Shown piece by piece: positions 7,450 to 15,069 of a stretch of DNA of 15,069 bases; within the stretch, counting starts at the first letter, position 1; the number at the start of each line of letters is the position of its first letter. Position numbers and translations under genes: made by a program. The notes below the pieces were generated by a model that searched no databases, was not told the DNA's origin, and saw only the letters and a list, made by a program, of their open reading frames with translations. Source of the stretch: Isotricha intestinalis (taxonomy: Eukaryota; Ciliophora; Litostomatea; Vestibuliferida; Isotrichidae); the NCBI GenBank assembly GCA_023807065.1, contig JAJJLU010004306.1, positions 1 through 15,069 on the forward strand. Reading direction: 5' to 3'.

Positions 7450-10400
7450 TTAGGGGAAATATTTCTGAATTTTAACTAAAGTTTTCTTAGGAGCATCTTT
7501 CTTAGCTTCTTCAATACAAGGACTAAGAGAACTATTATTTTTAATCCCATCTAAAATTTTTTTAATTTTTTCATTGATACTATCATTTGAATATCTAGTA
7601 TCAATAATTTTACATAAAATCCTAATAATTTTAGGAACATTCTTATTATTATTTCCGAAAATCATATCACTTTTTTCTAAAATAATATCACATAACAAAT
7701 CATGCATTCCAGCACTTTCATTAATATCATAAATAATAGGTAAATGTTGTAGCCATTGATCAATAATATCAATTAAATTAGAATATTGATTTCCTTGATG
7801 TTTAATTAATTTCCCAATAGCAGTGACAATATTATCTTGAGCTTGACCATATTCATCCGTTGTTTGTCCATCGGAACTAACTTGAAGTCCTTTAAATAAT
7901 ATATTTAATATATCATTAGCATATTGTTCATAATTAATTTTTGTATGCTTAATAAATTCACCTAAACCATAACTTGAAGCTTGTCTTAATTCACTATTAT
8001 GATTATCAACAAAAGCTACAAGCGTTTTTGCTATATTAGGCCATATTTCATTTAATAACTCTTGTCCTAAAAATTCTACCATATCATCCATTATAAATAA
8101 ACCCATTTTTTTTTCAAATGTTGACGATTTTTCTAAAAAATATTTCGGTAGCACATCAGTTATCATTTTTTTAGCTATTTCCAATGATAATTCTTTATGT
8201 GATTTAAATATTGAGCCTATACAATCTGAATATGATGTTATTACATTTTCTACTTCATCTATTTCATCCTTAATATTATTTAATGCTGTTGTTTTATCAT
8301 CATCACTTTCATCATCATCATTATTATTATTTTTCTTATTATTTTCTTCTAATTCTTTTTCAGCAATATCTTCTTCTTTTAATAATGCTAATCTATTTGC
8401 TTCTACTTTATCGAAAAGAGAAAATAATTTTTCAAATAAAGTATTAATTTCTTCAACAGTTAAAAGTTTGTCATGTTCTTTAAATATATCAGACATTGCA
8501 TCTAATAAGGAACTAACAACAGAATTTTCTTTTTCTGATTCTGAAGCACTTTGTAATATTGAAATATATTTTTTCATATATTCAGTTAATTTATTTTTAT
8601 CTCCTGTTGATTCAATAACATTAATTAAATTAGGAAAAACAGAAGCAGCATTTTTTCTTATATCTGCATTAGGATAATTTAATACTCTTGTTATTTCTGC
8701 TTCAGTTAAATCTACAAAAGGTAAAACATGTTCTTTTAATTCTGTTAATATTACATTTAATAATTCTAAGAAAATTGAATATTCTTCTGTTTCTGAAGTA
8801 ATTACTGATATTTTAGTTTTTTCTAAAACTACATTTTCTTTTGTATTATTTACTTCACTTAAAAATTTCTCAATATCTATTTTTTCATTTGGATTTGATG
8901 ATATTGACATTTCGGGAGGATTTGTTATTACTTTTATTATACTTTGAATTATATCTGGAATAATATCTTGATGTTCTTTTTTTATATATGGTAAAATTCT
9001 TTGCCATGAAGTTTCAAATAAATCTGCAAATTCTCCTTTAAAATTAGATACATTATTTTGAAAATGAATTAAAGTTTGAGCAATGTCTTTTGAATTTTTT
9101 TGAAGTAAATCAGGACAATTTTCACCAACTTGAGTAAGAATATCAATTAATAAACCAAATAAATTAACATTATTATTATTATTATTCAATGCTTGACCTA
9201 AATAACTAATTAAAATATTAAAACTTTTTTCAGAAAATGGTTTAAATGAATCTTTAGTATTTGAAATTAATCCTCCTAAAGTATCTAATATAGTTTCTCT
9301 TAAATTTTGAGGACAATCATTATCTCCTTTAACAAAATGAGAGAAAAGACTTTCTAAAATATTTTGAATATAATTAGAAAGAATAGATTCACTACAATAT
9401 TCAATGAAAGATTGTAAAGAATCGAAACCTTGTAATTTAACTCTAAGAACATTATCATTATTTTCTAAAGCAACGATACTAGTAATTACTTGATTATGAT
9501 ATAATTCAGTAAAATCTTCTTTAAAAGCATCTGTAAATTGGGCAATACAAAACAAACAAGAATATCTAATTTTAGGATTTTGATTAGTTATATCTGGTAA
9601 AATATTATTTATCATTGTTTCAATAGCTTTTATATCATCAACATATGTTGATATTTTTCCAACTGAAGTATATGCAATATATTTATATTTCCAAGATTCA
9701 TTTGAATGATTTAATAATTCCATAATAATATTTGAAATAATTGGTAAAGCTGTTTTTTCTTTTACAGATATAATTAATCTATCTATTAAGGAAAGAGCTT
9801 CATCTAATTTTCCTTCTGGAATAAAATCTTCATCTGATAAACTTAATGATTTTGGAGTTAACCAATCATCATCAATTTCTTCATCAAATTCCATTCCATA
9901 TTTAAATATAGAATTAATTAATAAAGTTAATTTTTGATTATCTTCAGAAATAACTTTTGAATATTTTTCTATTATACTTAATAAAACTTCATAAGCTACA
10001 CTTCTAATAGAATCTTCATCTAAATCTTTTCTTTCTATGATTTTTCCCATTAAAGTATATATATCTGAAAAATTTTTCTTTAACATTATTGGTTGAGTTT
10101 GAGCAAGATCAGATAAAGCAAATAATGATTTCTTTAAATTATTAAAATCATTATTATTTAAACAATTTAATATTGTTTGTAAAATATAAATAGTAAATTC
10201 TCTAAATTTCTTAGAAACTTTCTTATCAATATATCCTGTTAAAATTTCACATATTGCTTCAACTGAATTTGTTTGAATATCTAAATTTCCTTCTTTAAAA
10301 AATTTATGAAATCCAATGATTAATTGATCAATTCCAGTTAACAATTCATTTTGAGCGTAATTAAATATTTTAGAAAGAAGAAAAACTGAAGATTCAATAT

Positions 10401-10854
10401 TTAAAAAATTTTCAGGTTTTAAATCAATCATAAATCCATTTGCAACATATTTTAAAATATTATCCCATTTTTCTCCATTATTATATATATTTTCACATAA
10501 ATTTGAAGCAATATCACCATATTTTTTTTTAAGAGATTTATCATTGCAATTTAATAAAGCATTTAAAACATTTTTTTTAATTTCTTCTTTCATTTCATTA
10601 TTTGCATTTTTCCAATGTACATTTACAGTTTCATTTTCTTTAACTTGAATTAATTTTCTCATTACAACTGAAGAATAAGTTAATATTGAATTATCTGCAT
10701 TTTGATTTATTATTTGAGATAAATATAATACTAATCCTATTGTATTTTTTTGCATTAATTCTGCTAATTGTAATTCAGCTTTTTTACGCTCTTCATTATT
10801 TGGTGTCATTAATCCTTGTAATACATTTTCTACTAATTGTAAATCACTGTTCAT
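7450..10854 (-). CDS. IPO5: Importin-5 / Kap121-type karyopherin (importin beta-3)
   Basis: A 1,134-residue HEAT-repeat transport receptor, close to the roughly 1,100 residues of human importin-5 and yeast Kap121. I chose the ATG at 10854-10852 (MNSDLQLVENVLQGLMTPNN); the frame is open 54 bases further up but only to a TTG. The N-terminus matches the RanGTP-binding importin repeat (NEERKKAELQLAELMQ... VVMRKLIQV). WLTPKSLSLSDEDFIPEGKL corresponds to the conserved acidic spacer after the middle repeats, and an Asn/Asp/Glu run around residue 845, encoded by CAT/TAT repeats at 8310-8330, corresponds to the acidic loop of this family. Strongest matches are C-terminal: LFIMDDMVEFLG and ELRQASSYGLGEF (about residues 930-970), the IPO5 'IFDDVIE...RQAAAYGLG' block. 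It should carry ribosomal proteins and other basic cargo into the nucleus. No introns or frame breaks are seen. Confidence 0.93.
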   Translation of the reverse strand: MNSDLQLVENVLQGLMTPNNEERKKAELQLAELMQKNTIGLVLYLSQIINQNADNSILTYSSVVMRKLIQVKENETVNVHWKNANNEMKEEIKKNVLNALLNCNDKSLKKKYGDIASNLCENIYNNGEKWDNILKYVANGFMIDLKPENFLNIESSVFLLSKIFNYAQNELLTGIDQLIIGFHKFFKEGNLDIQTNSVEAICEILTGYIDKKVSKKFREFTIYILQTILNCLNNNDFNNLKKSLFALSDLAQTQPIMLKKNFSDIYTLMGKIIERKDLDEDSIRSVAYEVLLSIIEKYSKVISEDNQKLTLLINSIFKYGMEFDEEIDDDWLTPKSLSLSDEDFIPEGKLDEALSLIDRLIISVKEKTALPIISNIIMELLNHSNESWKYKYIAYTSVGKISTYVDDIKAIETMINNILPDITNQNPKIRYSCLFCIAQFTDAFKEDFTELYHNQVITSIVALENNDNVLRVKLQGFDSLQSFIEYCSESILSNYIQNILESLFSHFVKGDNDCPQNLRETILDTLGGLISNTKDSFKPFSEKSFNILISYLGQALNNNNNNVNLFGLLIDILTQVGENCPDLLQKNSKDIAQTLIHFQNNVSNFKGEFADLFETSWQRILPYIKKEHQDIIPDIIQSIIKVITNPPEMSISSNPNEKIDIEKFLSEVNNTKENVVLEKTKISVITSETEEYSIFLELLNVILTELKEHVLPFVDLTEAEITRVLNYPNADIRKNAASVFPNLINVIESTGDKNKLTEYMKKYISILQSASESEKENSVVSSLLDAMSDIFKEHDKLLTVEEINTLFEKLFSLFDKVEANRLALLKEEDIAEKELEENNKKNNNNDDDESDDDKTTALNNIKDEIDEVENVITSYSDCIGSIFKSHKELSLEIAKKMITDVLPKYFLEKSSTFEKKMGLFIMDDMVEFLGQELLNEIWPNIAKTLVAFVDNHNSELRQASSYGLGEFIKHTKINYEQYANDILNILFKGLQVSSDGQTTDEYGQAQDNIVTAIGKLIKHQGNQYSNLIDIIDQWLQHLPIIYDINESAGMHDLLCDIILEKSDMIFGNNNKNVPKIIRILCKIIDTRYSNDSINEKIKKILDGIKNNSSLSPCIEEAKKDAPKKTLVKIQKYFP

Positions 10855-11301
10855 TGCTTTTAGATAAAAGATAAAAATTATTTTTAAGATATATATTTTT
10901 TTATTCAAATTAATTTATTTTTTTTTTACTCTTTTACTTTTTTTATTATTTAGTTCGTTTTTTTAAAATGAAATTTATATCTTTAATATAAAAAATATTT
11001 CATTTTTATATTAGAAGAATTAAAAGAATGATAAAAATATCAATCCCAGATTTCCATTTAAAAAACAAATAATTAAAATAAATAAAAAACCCAAAAAAAT
11101 AAATATAAAACAATTAACTAAAAAAAAATGGTTTGAAAACATTTAAAAAACTTTGATTGTTATATTCTCTTAAAAAAAAACAAATATATTTAATAATTTT
11201 TTACTTCTTTAAAATATAAAATAAATTTTGAATTTTACAAATAATATTTTATATAATATATTAATAGAACAATGTCTTTTAAACATATATAAATTATAAC
11301 T
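10855..11301. other. Intergenic region upstream of importin-5, nothing recognised
   Basis: About 450 bp between the start of the importin gene and the stop of the Lys-rich gene, both on the minus strand. It is A/T-dominated with long A and T runs and has no frame, tRNA-like G/C cluster or repeat that I can support. It should hold the importin promoter and the 3' end of the next transcript. Confidence 0.5.
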
Positions 11302-12642
11302 TCATTTATTTTTATCCTTTTCTTTTTCTTTTTTTTCTTTATCAACTTTTAAATTATAAATTTTCATTTTCATCCAATTACATTTTCCTTTATTATTCTC
11401 AGATTTTTTTTTATATAAAACATTATCAATGCTTTTATCTTTAATATGAGAAATTTTGATTCCTTGTTGTTTTTCTAAAATAGATTCTACTTTCTTAATT
11501 TTAAAATCATAATCTTTATCATTAATATCTTTTCTAATAGAAAATTTAGCTTGTCCTCTTTCTTTTCCATTAAAAAATTCAATATTAACTTTATCACCAT
11601 AAATATGAAATCCATTATTTCTAAATTCTTTTTTAACTTCATTCATATTAAATTTAGAAGTTTGATTAATATTATTTATTTCAAAATTATCTTCTTCTCT
11701 TTCATTTTCTGTTATTCCAATATATTTTTCATGCTTTTTAACCATTATAGTATCCATTGATTTATTTAAATCATTTTCTTTATTATTTCTTATACTTTTA
11801 TAATCTGAATATTTAGAAGGAAAAGAACCTTTATTATTTAATAATTTTCTTTCTTTTGCTGTTATATTAATATTTGAATAATCTTTTTTAATAAATTTTT
11901 CTGTATTACACCATTCTATTTTTTTTGGTAATAAAGGTTCTATATTTTTTTCTTTTTTAAGGATTGGTTTTTTTATTTCTTTTTTATTTTCTTTTCTTGA
12001 AATTTTCGGTTGAAAAGTTTGATTAAAAATTTCTTTTTTTGGGTCATTAAATATATTTGATTTATAATATTGTAAACCTGTTTTTCTTGATGAAAGTTCA
12101 TCAAATTTTGAATTTGCAGTGTTTTTTTGAGTTAAAGGTTTTGGTTTTATTTTTTTATAAATTTTTTCATTTTCTTCTTTTTTTTTTGGTTTTAATTCTT
12201 CTTCTTTTTTCTTTTTTATAAATCTTTTCTGAATTATTTCTTCATTTATATTATTTGTTGTTTTAAAAGAAGTTATGTCATCACCAAATTTAATATTATT
12301 TTTTACATTTTTTTCTTTTATTTTTAAATAATCTTCTTTTCTTTCTTCATCTTTATCATCTATTATAATTTTTTTCTTTGAACTTTTTATGAAAGTTTTA
12401 TTTAAATTTTCAAAAGGTGATTTTTGTGTTTTTAAATAATCAAAATGATCAATATTATTTTTATATCTATGTTGTTTTAAAGGAGTTAACATTATTTCTT
12501 GACGTAAATTCTTATTTTTTTCTATTCTTGTAATTGGAGTTTTTTTATTATTTTCTTTTTGATAATTATTAATATTTTTAGGAGGTTTTAAATTAAAAAT
12601 ATCTGATTCATTATAAAAATGCAATCTTTGAGTGGCATTCAT
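11302..12642 (-). CDS. Hypothetical Lys-rich protein with repeated S-D/N-IFN motifs and compact C-terminal domain
   Basis: 446 residues from the preferred ATG at 12642-12640 (MNATQRLHFYNESDIFNL), which has an A-rich AAGAAA context; an in-frame ATG at 12666 would add only MLFYFKKK. Most of the protein is Lys/Asn/Glu-rich and predicted disordered. Two short related motifs stand out: HFYNESDIFNLKPP near the start and QYYKSNIFNDPKK at about residue 191. The C-terminal part (about 325-400) looks folded: EVKKEFRNNGFHIYGDKVNI, then NGKERGQAKFSIRKD and DFKIKKVESILEKQQGIKIS, alternating strand- and helix-like. I recall similar GFHI...RKD...KV blocks in ciliate and flagellate proteins but cannot name the family. 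The gene ends in TGA, the only CDS here to do so, after a Lys/Glu tail. It is divergent from ATG4. A cytoskeletal or ciliary role is possible, but only inferred. Confidence 0.78.
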   Translation of the reverse strand: MNATQRLHFYNESDIFNLKPPKNINNYQKENNKKTPITRIEKNKNLRQEIMLTPLKQHRYKNNIDHFDYLKTQKSPFENLNKTFIKSSKKKIIIDDKDEERKEDYLKIKEKNVKNNIKFGDDITSFKTTNNINEEIIQKRFIKKKKEEELKPKKKEENEKIYKKIKPKPLTQKNTANSKFDELSSRKTGLQYYKSNIFNDPKKEIFNQTFQPKISRKENKKEIKKPILKKEKNIEPLLPKKIEWCNTEKFIKKDYSNINITAKERKLLNNKGSFPSKYSDYKSIRNNKENDLNKSMDTIMVKKHEKYIGITENEREEDNFEINNINQTSKFNMNEVKKEFRNNGFHIYGDKVNIEFFNGKERGQAKFSIRKDINDKDYDFKIKKVESILEKQQGIKISHIKDKSIDNVLYKKKSENNKGKCNWMKMKIYNLKVDKEKKEKEKDKNK

Positions 12643-12714
12643 TTTCTTCTTAAAATAAAATAGCATAAAAAAATATTATTATATATTAATTTTTATATAT
12701 TTAAAAGAAATAAA
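12643..12714. promoter_or_regulatory. Short shared divergent promoter region (72 bp)
   Basis: Only 72 bp separate the ATG of the Lys-rich gene (-) from the ATG of ATG4 (+), or 48 bp if the upstream ATG at 12666 is used. The sequence is almost pure A/T with TATATAT-like words (12680-12700). Both transcripts must start within it or inside the neighbouring gene, so a shared bidirectional promoter is inferred from spacing; I see no specific binding site. Confidence 0.45.
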
Positions 12715-14307
12715 ATGAATGAGAAAGAAATTATTGATAAAGAAATAAATGATAATTTAGATGGAAGTTTCTTTGAAATTATAAGTAATGGTAATTCATT
12801 AGTAAGAAATAATAGTTCAAATTCAATTTTTACTTATGATTCAACTGAAAAAGAAAATTCATTAAAATTTAAAAATAACATTAATAATAAAAAGCCTGAA
12901 TTAGGCTTTTGGGCATTTATAAAAAATGAGATAATAAATAAGAAAAATATTTTAATATTTAATATTTTTTCAAACCAAAAGAAAATAAATGAAGAATTTA
13001 AAGAATTAAATATATTAAATGAAAAATTTAAAGAGCAAACAATTCAATTATATAATAAATTATATAATTTAATTTGGTTTTCCTATAGAGCTAATTTTCA
13101 ACTAATACAAATAGATAATAATAATATTATGACTGATGCTGGATGGGGGTGTATGATTAGAGCTGGACAAATGTTTCTTGCTCAAGCTATAAAAAAATTA
13201 TTTAATATTGAAAAATTAGATGATTTTATTTCTAAATTTATTTATTTATTTTTAGATAATCCTATTAATAGTGAATATTTATCTAAACCTAAATTAGATA
13301 ACATTAAAAATAAAAATTCATCTCTTTTTAAATCTTTTGTTAATTTTGGAAGTGAATTTGAAATTCATGGTTTTGAAAATATTATTTGTAAAAATCCTGA
13401 TTTTGAAAATTATAATCCACCTTTTTCTTTAAGAACTATTATTACAATAAAATCAAAAAAAAATAAAAAACCAATGGAATGGTTTTCTAATACTGATATT
13501 AGTGAAAAATTAGAATATATAAATAATAAATATCATCCTTTAAATTTTTTTAAAGATAAAGAGAAAAATATTGAAATTGAAATATTAAATTTTTCTGATA
13601 CAATAACTTTAGAAACTATAATAAAAAAATGTTTTGAAAAAGTAGAATGTAAATGTGTAAAAAATTCATATATAAATATTAAAGAAAATATTTTTTTATC
13701 TTTTCACGAATATCAAATTATTTCTTCAAATAATGATAATGTAGAATGTCATTGTTTTGATAATACAATAATAATTAATAATATACATTATAAATTAACA
13801 AAAAAATTTATTATTTTTATTTCTTCAAGACATGGATTATATAATATTCAAGATGAAAAAACAAAAGAACAAGTTTTAAATTTTTTTCATTATAAAAATA
13901 ATATTGGATTTATAGGAGGAAAAGATTCCAAAGCATATTATTTTTTAGGACAATGTGAAAAAAATTTAATTTTTTTAGATCCTCATCATGTTCAAAATGC
14001 AGTTTCAATAAATGATATTTTATTAGGAAATGAACTTAATACATATAAACCTAATGATATATTTTATATTAATATTGATGAAATTAGTCCTTCTTTTACT
14101 TTTGGTTTTGCAATAAAAAATATTTTTGAATTTGAAGAATTTATTAATAATTTTGGAAGTAGTTTTACTAAAAATGATTTATATTATATTAAAACTGAGA
14201 TCACAATTAAAAGTAATATTGATGATTTATTTTGTGTTAGATATGAAGAAGAAAGAAAAATTAAAAACCCAATTAATAAAGTTATATTTTTAAAAAGTAA
14301 ATCATAA
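12715..14307 (+). CDS. ATG4: ATG4-family cysteine protease (Atg8 processing and deconjugation)
   Basis: A 530-residue peptidase C54. ATG4 cleaves the C-terminus of Atg8 to expose Gly and later frees lipidated Atg8 from membranes. Key motifs: WFSYRANFQ (121-129), MTDAGWGCMIRAGQMFLAQA (139-158) with nucleophile Cys146, IGFIGGKDSKAYYFLGQ (397-413), and LDPHHVQ (421-427) with Asp422 and His424 completing the Cys-Asp-His triad. The region IIFISSRHGLYNIQ (366-379) takes the place of the usual LLIPLRLGLxxIN strand but lacks its Pro and central Leu. The Cys-to-Asp distance is 276 residues against about 204 in human ATG4B, owing to a low-complexity insertion at about 185-350 rich in Asn, Lys and Cys. 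Residues 1-60 are a polar, disordered N-terminal extension. It starts at an ATG (AAATAAAATGAAT) and ends in TAA TAA. Confidence 0.93.
   Translation: MNEKEIIDKEINDNLDGSFFEIISNGNSLVRNNSSNSIFTYDSTEKENSLKFKNNINNKKPELGFWAFIKNEIINKKNILIFNIFSNQKKINEEFKELNILNEKFKEQTIQLYNKLYNLIWFSYRANFQLIQIDNNNIMTDAGWGCMIRAGQMFLAQAIKKLFNIEKLDDFISKFIYLFLDNPINSEYLSKPKLDNIKNKNSSLFKSFVNFGSEFEIHGFENIICKNPDFENYNPPFSLRTIITIKSKKNKKPMEWFSNTDISEKLEYINNKYHPLNFFKDKEKNIEIEILNFSDTITLETIIKKCFEKVECKCVKNSYINIKENIFLSFHEYQIISSNNDNVECHCFDNTIIINNIHYKLTKKFIIFISSRHGLYNIQDEKTKEQVLNFFHYKNNIGFIGGKDSKAYYFLGQCEKNLIFLDPHHVQNAVSINDILLGNELNTYKPNDIFYINIDEISPSFTFGFAIKNIFEFEEFINNFGSSFTKNDLYYIKTEITIKSNIDDLFCVRYEEERKIKNPINKVIFLKSKS
12890..12910. repeat. 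Perfect 8-bp inverted repeat inside ATG4 coding sequence
   Basis: AAAAGCCT (12890-12897) and AGGCTTTT (12903-12910) are exact reverse complements around GAATT. They lie in the codons for KKPELGF, at the end of the disordered N-terminal extension. The transcript could form an 8-bp hairpin here. It is one of the few G/C-containing perfect palindromes in the window; function unknown, possibly chance. Confidence 0.5.
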
Positions 14308-15069
14308 TAATATTTTTAAATACTTTTTAAAAAATTTTAATATAATAATAAAAAATATTATTTTTTTATAGAAGAAAAAAACAAAAAATATGAAATTTAA
14401 ATTAAGACATTCTACTTTAATATAGAAAAAATCTTGACTTTTTATTATGGTTTACTAAAACAATTTTTTAGAAAATAAAAGAATAAAAAGGAAAAAAGAG
14501 AAATTAAATATTAGTTGAAACAAAAGTTGGAAATATATAATTTTCAATTAATTAAAACTCCTTTAAATTTTTATAATTTTTTTATGAATAAAATACTTTT
14601 TTTGGATGAAAACCTTGATTTATTTATTTTTTTTATTGTAAGGTTAATTCAATATAAAACTGAAAAAAAATTTGGTTATTATTTTATATTATAATTTACA
14701 TAAAAATATAAAAAATAAAAACTAAGAAAATTTTTTTTTCCAATTGATTGATTTTAGATAAATTAAATATGTTTTTTTATTTTTTTAATGCACAAAATTT
14801 TTTTTAGTTAATTTAAAATATTAAAAATTTTTCAAAACATTAAGTTCTTTGAATTCAAAAAATTATTAAAAAGAAGAGAACATTATTTTAAAATAAGACC
14901 CATGATATTTTAAAAAGTACAGATTTAAAAATAATATAAATAAAAAGAAACAATTATAACAATTATTTAATAATGTTTCATAAGTAAAAATAAATATAGA
15001 ATAAAAAAAATAATTTTTTTAGTTTCCTTCTAATATTAATATTATATTTTATTATTTTATTTCAAATAA
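14308..15069. other. Intergenic region downstream of ATG4 to the window end, no gene recognised
   Basis: About 760 bp of A/T-dominated sequence with long A and T runs. The best frame is 36 codons at 14584-14694 (+), too short and featureless to call. There is no tRNA-like element, no telomeric repeat and no continuing frame at the right edge. It should contain the ATG4 3' UTR. Confidence 0.5.

Noticed and set aside
8468..8677. 69-codon + strand frame antisense to importin-5
   Set aside because: Shadow of the importin reading frame, with no independent features.
10686..10874. 62-codon hydrophobic + strand frame at the importin 5' end
   Set aside because: Antisense shadow; its hydrophobicity comes from reverse reading of Asn/Lys/Glu codons.
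10855..10908. Upstream extension of importin-5 to a TTG
   Set aside because: Non-ATG start and a hydrophobic, A/T-driven leader; the ATG at 10854 matches the family N-terminus.
11551..11760. 69-codon + strand frame within the Lys-rich gene
   Set aside because: Antisense shadow of the Lys-rich coding sequence.
14584..14694. 36-codon + strand ORF downstream of ATG4
   Set aside because: Too short, composition-driven, no homology that I recognise.
1..15069. tRNA, rRNA, CRISPR, telomere or transposon signatures
   Set aside because: No G/C-rich tRNA-like cluster, direct-repeat array, C4A2/C4A4 telomeric repeat or transposase/reverse-transcriptase motif was seen on either strand.

Overview
The window is very A+T-rich (over four-fifths by eye, close to homopolymeric between genes) and carries eukaryotic genes only: an importin-5/Kap121 karyopherin, an ATG4 autophagy protease, an otubain-like deubiquitinase fused to zinc-binding modules, and a TFADG-type/AIG1-like P-loop GTPase. 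The long reading frames have no visible introns and use the standard code: ends are TAA (one TGA), Gln is CAA and Trp is TGG, and no in-frame stop is needed as sense. Short intergenic regions, long intronless genes, Asn/Asp/Lys runs, an otubain-RING fusion and a Cys-rich surface-protein remnant resemble ciliates. A ciliate that keeps the standard code (litostomateans, including rumen ciliates, or some heterotrichs) fits best, but another A+T-rich protist (amoebozoan, Anaeramoeba-like) is not excluded. No telomeric repeat is seen at either end.

Layout. 1-406 (-): 5' part of an unknown gene running off the left edge. 553-1434 (-): unknown protein with four predicted membrane spans. 1582-1933 (-): remnant of a small secreted or GPI-anchored Cys-rich protein, split over three frames by two single-base losses. 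1934-2636: no gene. 2637-4382 (+): GTPase with a ubiquitin-like N-terminus and coiled-coil tail. 4746-6869 (-): otubain-like cysteine protease plus several Cys-rich zinc-binding modules. 6870-7449: no intact gene, but a probable decayed + strand gene with a membrane segment. 7450-10854 (-): importin-5. 11302-12642 (-): Lys-rich protein with a compact C-terminal domain. 12715-14307 (+): ATG4, divergent from the previous gene across only 72 bp. 14308-15069: no gene recognised.

These are not one pathway, but three bear on regulated turnover and trafficking: ATG4 processes and delipidates Atg8, the otubain-zinc protein should edit ubiquitin, and the GTPase family is linked in other organisms to membranes or defence. 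The importin is core nuclear transport. The most interesting points are the two broken genes, the deubiquitinase joined to RING-like modules, and the Lys-rich protein with a conserved-looking C-terminal fold.
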